Source of the DNA: Deltaproteobacteria bacterium
GTDB lineage: Bacteria > Desulfobacterota > GWC2-55-46 > UBA9637
Assembly: GCA_016234985.1 (NCBI GenBank)
Contig: JACRNK010000273.1
Location: forward strand, 1 to 9,556
Direction: 5' to 3'
Length of the DNA: 9,556 nt
Shown in pieces: positions 6,998 to 9,556 of the stretch. A program made the position numbers and the translations under genes. How positions within the stretch are numbered: position 1 is the stretch's first letter; the number at the start of each line of letters is the position of its first letter. Below the pieces are notes generated by a model, which saw nothing but the letters and a program-made list of their open reading frames with translations, did no database searches and was not told the DNA's origin.

Positions 6998-8026
6998 ATG
7001 AAAACCAACACAATTATCATATCTGTATTAACCATTATCCTTCTCATGGCGACCCATATCTATACCTTTCTTTACACGCCGCCATCCAAAGAACGGACGC
7101 CAAAAACCATCTTTATTTCACATGGGGCAAGTTTCAGCATCATCGCCAGGGAACTGGAAAGGCAAGCCGTTATTTCGGACGCCGGAAAATTCTCGCTCCT
7201 GGCAAAATTTAACGGCGCAATAACAAAGATAAAAGCGGGCGAGTATGAATTTACAACATCAATGCTTCCGTCAGAGGTTCTTGACATGATTGTAAGCGGC
7301 CAGGTAAAGGACTACACCGTTACCATACCGGAAGGTTATAACATTAAAGAGGTTGCAATGGTTTTAGATAATATAAATATTGCGGACAAAAATGATTTTC
7401 TGACAAAAGCTGCGGATGCGGCATTTGCGGCATCCCTCGGCATAGACGGCAGCAGTGTTGAAGGCTATTTGTTTCCGGATACCTACAGATTTACAAAGGG
7501 AATGGCTGCTGACGAAATTATAAGAAGGATGGTGCAGCGGTTTGATAAGGTATATAGAGAAATTGTCTATAAGAAACCTTCGTGGTTGAAGATGTCAAAG
7601 AAGCAGATTATTGCGCTGGCATCCATTATAGAAAAGGAGACAGGCGCCGGCATTGAGAGACCTCTCATATCCGCGGTTTTTCATAACAGGATAAAAAAAG
7701 GAATGCGGCTTGAGAGCGACCCGACTGTTATCTACGGGATTAAGAACTTTAATGGAAACCTTACAAGAAAAGACCTCTTGACAAAGACGCCTTATAACAC
7801 CTATCAGATTTACGGGCTTCCCTCAGGACCCATTGCAAATCCAGGGAGGGCAAGCCTTGAAGCTGCTATTGCCCCGTCCAACGTTCCCTATATATTCTTT
7901 GTATCAAAAAACAACGGCTCGCATTATTTCTCAAGGAATTTAAAAGAGCACAACAGGGCTGTGCAATTTTATCAAAAACAGCGCGGAAGAAATCAGAACC
8001 ATGCTGCAGCAATGATAAATTACTAA
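6998..8026 (+). CDS. mltG: Endolytic murein transglycosylase MltG (YceG-like)
   Basis: An inner-membrane enzyme that cleaves nascent glycan strands inside the chain and is thought to release or terminate peptidoglycan synthesis. From ATG 6998 it has 342 residues, usual for the family: a short N-terminus, one membrane segment (about residues 5-24), a LysM-like region, then the YceG domain. Visible family motifs are EGYLFPDTYRF, ASIIEKETG with catalytic Glu212 (aligned with E. coli Glu218), RLESDPTVIYG and YQIYGLPSGPIANPGRASL. The frame extends upstream to ATG 6953, but that start lies inside the palindromic repeat and would add a soluble, Gly-rich 15-residue piece before the membrane anchor, so 6998 is preferred. 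No good Shine-Dalgarno precedes 6998. The gene converges with selD after a 24-nt gap without a recognisable terminator. Confidence 0.94.
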   Translation: MKTNTIIISVLTIILLMATHIYTFLYTPPSKERTPKTIFISHGASFSIIARELERQAVISDAGKFSLLAKFNGAITKIKAGEYEFTTSMLPSEVLDMIVSGQVKDYTVTIPEGYNIKEVAMVLDNINIADKNDFLTKAADAAFAASLGIDGSSVEGYLFPDTYRFTKGMAADEIIRRMVQRFDKVYREIVYKKPSWLKMSKKQIIALASIIEKETGAGIERPLISAVFHNRIKKGMRLESDPTVIYGIKNFNGNLTRKDLLTKTPYNTYQIYGLPSGPIANPGRASLEAAIAPSNVPYIFFVSKNNGSHYFSRNLKEHNRAVQFYQKQRGRNQNHAAAMINY

Positions 8027-8050
8027 AGGCAAAGGCAGGCGCTGCTCTAT

Positions 8051-9097
8051 TTACTCTATTGCAATAACCACCCCTCTTTTTTCTATAACCTCTCCAACAA
8101 CCGATGCCTGCACTCCGGCATGGGAAAGCCGTTCAAACACTATTTGAGATTTTTCAAGAGGCACGGCTATCAAAAGCCCGCCTGATGTTTGCGGGTCGTA
8201 TAAGAGATTTATTTGTTCAGGTGTGACACTATCTGACACATTCACTCTGCCGCCCAGATATTCTTTGTTTGATTTGATTGTCTTCGGATGGTTTTTAGCT
8301 TTTTTGATCAGTTCAATGGCCTTTGGAAAGAATGGCATATCTTTTACTTTAACTATCATGCTGACACCGCTTGCCTCTGCCATTTCCATTGCATGACCTA
8401 AAAAGCCGAAGCCTGTAATATCCGTGCAGGCATTTACCCCTATCTCCTGCATAATTTGAGATGCCTTGTCATTCAGGGCCTTCATGGATTCTATGGCGCC
8501 CTGCACGTCTTCAGGTTTGATCTTTCCCCTTTTCAGCGCAGTAGTTATAACGCCAACGCCAAGAGGTTTTGTCAGAACAAGTTTATCTCCCGGCCTTGCG
8601 CCTGCATTTGTTATTACTTTTTGAGGATGCACAAGACCGGTTACAGACAAGCCGTATTTTATCTCTTTATCTTCTATGGAGTGTCCGCCGACCAGAATAA
8701 CACCGGCCTCTTTTAATTTATCCGTGCTTCCGTTGATAATCTCCTGAAGTATTGAAAGGTCAAGATTTGCCGGAAAGGCAACGATATTCATGGCAAGCCT
8801 CGGAATGCCGCCCATTGCATAAACATCGCTTAAGGCATTTGCAGCGGATATCTGGCCGAATGTGTAAGGGTCGTCTATAATCGGCGGAAAAAAATCCAGA
8901 GTATTCACAACAGCAATATCGTCAGTGAGTTTATACACCCCTGCGTCATCGGCATGTTTAGCGCCTACAAGAAGATTTTTATCAGTAACTTCGGGTAACT
9001 GGCGCAGAACCTGCGCCAGGGCGTCATGCCCCATCTTGGCTGCTCAACCCGCGCAGGATGCGTAACTGGTGAGTTTTATTTTTTTGCCAGTCGTCAT
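8051..9097 (-). CDS. selD: Selenide, water dikinase (selenophosphate synthetase), selenocysteine-containing
   Basis: Cytosolic enzyme that makes selenophosphate from selenide and ATP, the selenium donor for Sec-tRNA. With TGA 9044-9046 read as selenocysteine, the protein is 348 residues from ATG 9095-9097, the normal family length. The N-terminus reads TSYASCAG-Sec18-AAK21, the catalytic Cys/Sec-x-x-Lys site (E. coli Cys17/Lys20). Metal/ATP residues Asp50-Asp51 (ADDAGVY), Asp68, Asn87 and Asp91 (AANALSDVYAMGG) are present, as are GGHSIEDKEIKYGLSVTG, TDITGFGFLGHAMEMA and DPQTSGGLL. The start has AGAGAGG 9 nt upstream, overlapping the selB stop. It lies 15 nt after selB, a clear operon. Standard calling would begin at Met22 (9034) and drop the active site. 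Expression should depend on selenium and on SelB. Confidence 0.96.
8999..9019 (-). promoter_or_regulatory. Bacterial SECIS element in selD
   Basis: Downstream of the in-frame TGA the mRNA contains CTGGCGCAG, loop GTT, then CTGCGCCAG: a perfect 9-bp stem with a 3-nt loop. The loop begins 34 nt after the TGA and its first base is G, both within the published bacterial SECIS model (apical loop 16-37 nt downstream, G in one of the first two loop positions). It should be the binding site of SelB that directs Sec insertion. The codons read LAQVLRQ, which is also common in Cys-type SelD proteins, so part of the symmetry may be protein-driven. Confidence 0.8.
9044..9046 (-). other. UGA selenocysteine codon (Sec18 of SelD)
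   Basis: An in-frame TGA lies between the CAG triad and AAK at the SelD catalytic position. The frame is intact on both sides, family homology continues across it, and a SECIS-like hairpin follows. It is therefore recoded, not a nonsense mutation. Confidence 0.93.
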
Positions 9098-9106
9098 ATG
9101 ATATAT

Positions 9107-9113
9107 CCTCTCT
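9107..9113 (-). promoter_or_regulatory. Ribosome binding site deciding the selD start
   Basis: AGAGAGG on the minus strand, 9 nt before ATG 9095-9097, overlapping the selB stop codon. It supports starting selD upstream of the UGA rather than at the internal ATG 9034, which has no comparable site. Confidence 0.7.
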
Positions 9114-9556
9114 TAAGTCTTTACTGCCTTCCTCAATATCCTGTAATCCCCGCTTCTAAGCGTAACCCTTTCCTTATCAAAATATTCAAGAAGCTCAATG
9201 GCAAATTTTCTTCCGCAGCCAATGATGTCCCTGAATTCAGCGGCCTTTATCTTGCCTTTATCCGTAATCCATGCCGCAAGTTTATCTTTGGCCTTGCCCA
9301 GCATGTCTTGAGAAAGATAGCTGTCTTCCGTAACCTTGACAATCATACCTCTTTTTAACAAATGCTGAAACACTTTTTCAACCTCTTTCTTATCCCGCGT
9401 CCGCCTGCTTAAAACATCTTCTTTTTTAATTGGATTAAATCCTGCCCCGGAAAACAGGGATAAAATCTCATCCTCTATCTCTTTTTCCAATCCCTTTGCC
9501 TTCGGCTTATGCGATGGCATATAAACCACATTCCCTGACTTCACTATCCTGCCTGA
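9113..9556 (-). CDS. selB: Selenocysteine-specific elongation factor SelB, C-terminal fragment
   Basis: The last 147 residues of SelB, the GTPase that carries Sec-tRNA to the ribosome and binds the SECIS hairpin. The frame is open to the right edge (SGRIVKSGNVVYMPSHKP...), so the GTPase and translation-factor domains lie outside. What remains is the winged-helix mRNA-binding region. Typical phrases are an EDEILSLFSGAGFNPIKKEDV helix, then AAEFRDIIGCGRKFAIELLEYFDKERVTLRSGDYRIL, which matches the final winged helix of the family (compare RKYAIPLLEYFD...TRRVGD in other SelB proteins, from memory). GTG 9542-9544 could be mistaken for a start of a small protein, but the open frame upstream argues against it. 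selD follows after 15 nt. Confidence 0.88.
   Translation of the reverse strand, partial: SGRIVKSGNVVYMPSHKPKAKGLEKEIEDEILSLFSGAGFNPIKKEDVLSRRTRDKKEVEKVFQHLLKRGMIVKVTEDSYLSQDMLGKAKDKLAAWITDKGKIKAAEFRDIIGCGRKFAIELLEYFDKERVTLRSGDYRILRKAVKT

Noticed and set aside
8036..8046. Bidirectional terminator between mltG and selD
   Set aside because: Only a 4-bp stem (GCAG/CTGC) is visible, with no T-run, in a 24-nt gap; too weak to call.
9044..9046. TGA as a nonsense mutation making selD a pseudogene, with translation from ATG 9034
   Set aside because: The TGA is exactly at the catalytic Sec/Cys position, family sequence continues on both sides, a SECIS-like hairpin follows, a ribosome site precedes 9097, and selB is adjacent.
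9113..9544. Independent small 143-residue protein starting at GTG 9544
   Set aside because: The frame stays open to the window edge and the sequence matches the C-terminal winged helices of SelB.

Overview
The window is gene-dense and looks like a Gram-negative, probably anaerobic bacterium of moderate GC. It holds selenocysteine machinery (selB, selD), an endolytic murein transglycosylase, a large cytosolic hybrid sensor kinase and phosphoenolpyruvate carboxylase. Short palindromic and heptameric repeats are scattered between and inside genes. The protein style resembles Nitrospirota or Desulfobacterota-type genomes, but this is an impression, not a demonstrated assignment.

Layout. Positions 1-6521 carry three minus-strand genes that probably form one transcription unit, read from right to left. 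The first is a 1169-residue hybrid kinase (Rossmann-like, GAF, PAS, HisKA, HATPase, REC, REC, degenerate GGDEF). The second is a 126-residue single-domain response regulator. The third is phosphoenolpyruvate carboxylase, whose last residues lie beyond the left edge. A divergent intergenic region (6522-6663) has a consensus sigma70-type promoter facing right. It drives a small FmdB-type zinc-ribbon gene and then mltG (plus strand, ending 8026). The minus-strand pair selB-selD (9556-8051) converges on mltG; only the C-terminal end of SelB is inside the window.

Main observations. (1) selD is a selenoprotein gene. An in-frame TGA at 9044-9046 sits exactly at the catalytic Cys/Sec position and is followed by a perfect 9-bp stem with a GUU loop that fits the bacterial SECIS model, so a standard ORF call starting at 9034 loses the active site. 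(2) A palindromic repeat of about 49 nt occurs twice. One copy is intergenic before mltG; the other is in frame inside the hybrid kinase, where it encodes a Pro/Gly-rich linker. The outer stems of the two copies differ in sequence but both still pair. (3) Heptamer-type repeats form an inverted repeat at the kinase/regulator junction and a short in-frame insertion within PEP carboxylase. (4) The kinase joins a dinucleotide-binding-like domain to a phosphorelay and an apparently inactive GGDEF domain, and lies upstream of an anaplerotic enzyme.

How the genes may work together. The kinase and the downstream CheY-like regulator plausibly form one phosphorelay; a link to PEP carboxylase rests only on gene order. 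SelD makes selenophosphate for Sec-tRNA synthesis, and SelB delivers that tRNA to UGA codons, including the one in selD's own mRNA. This gives a self-dependent loop. FmdB and MltG are probably co-transcribed. No tRNA, rRNA, CRISPR array or transposase gene was seen.
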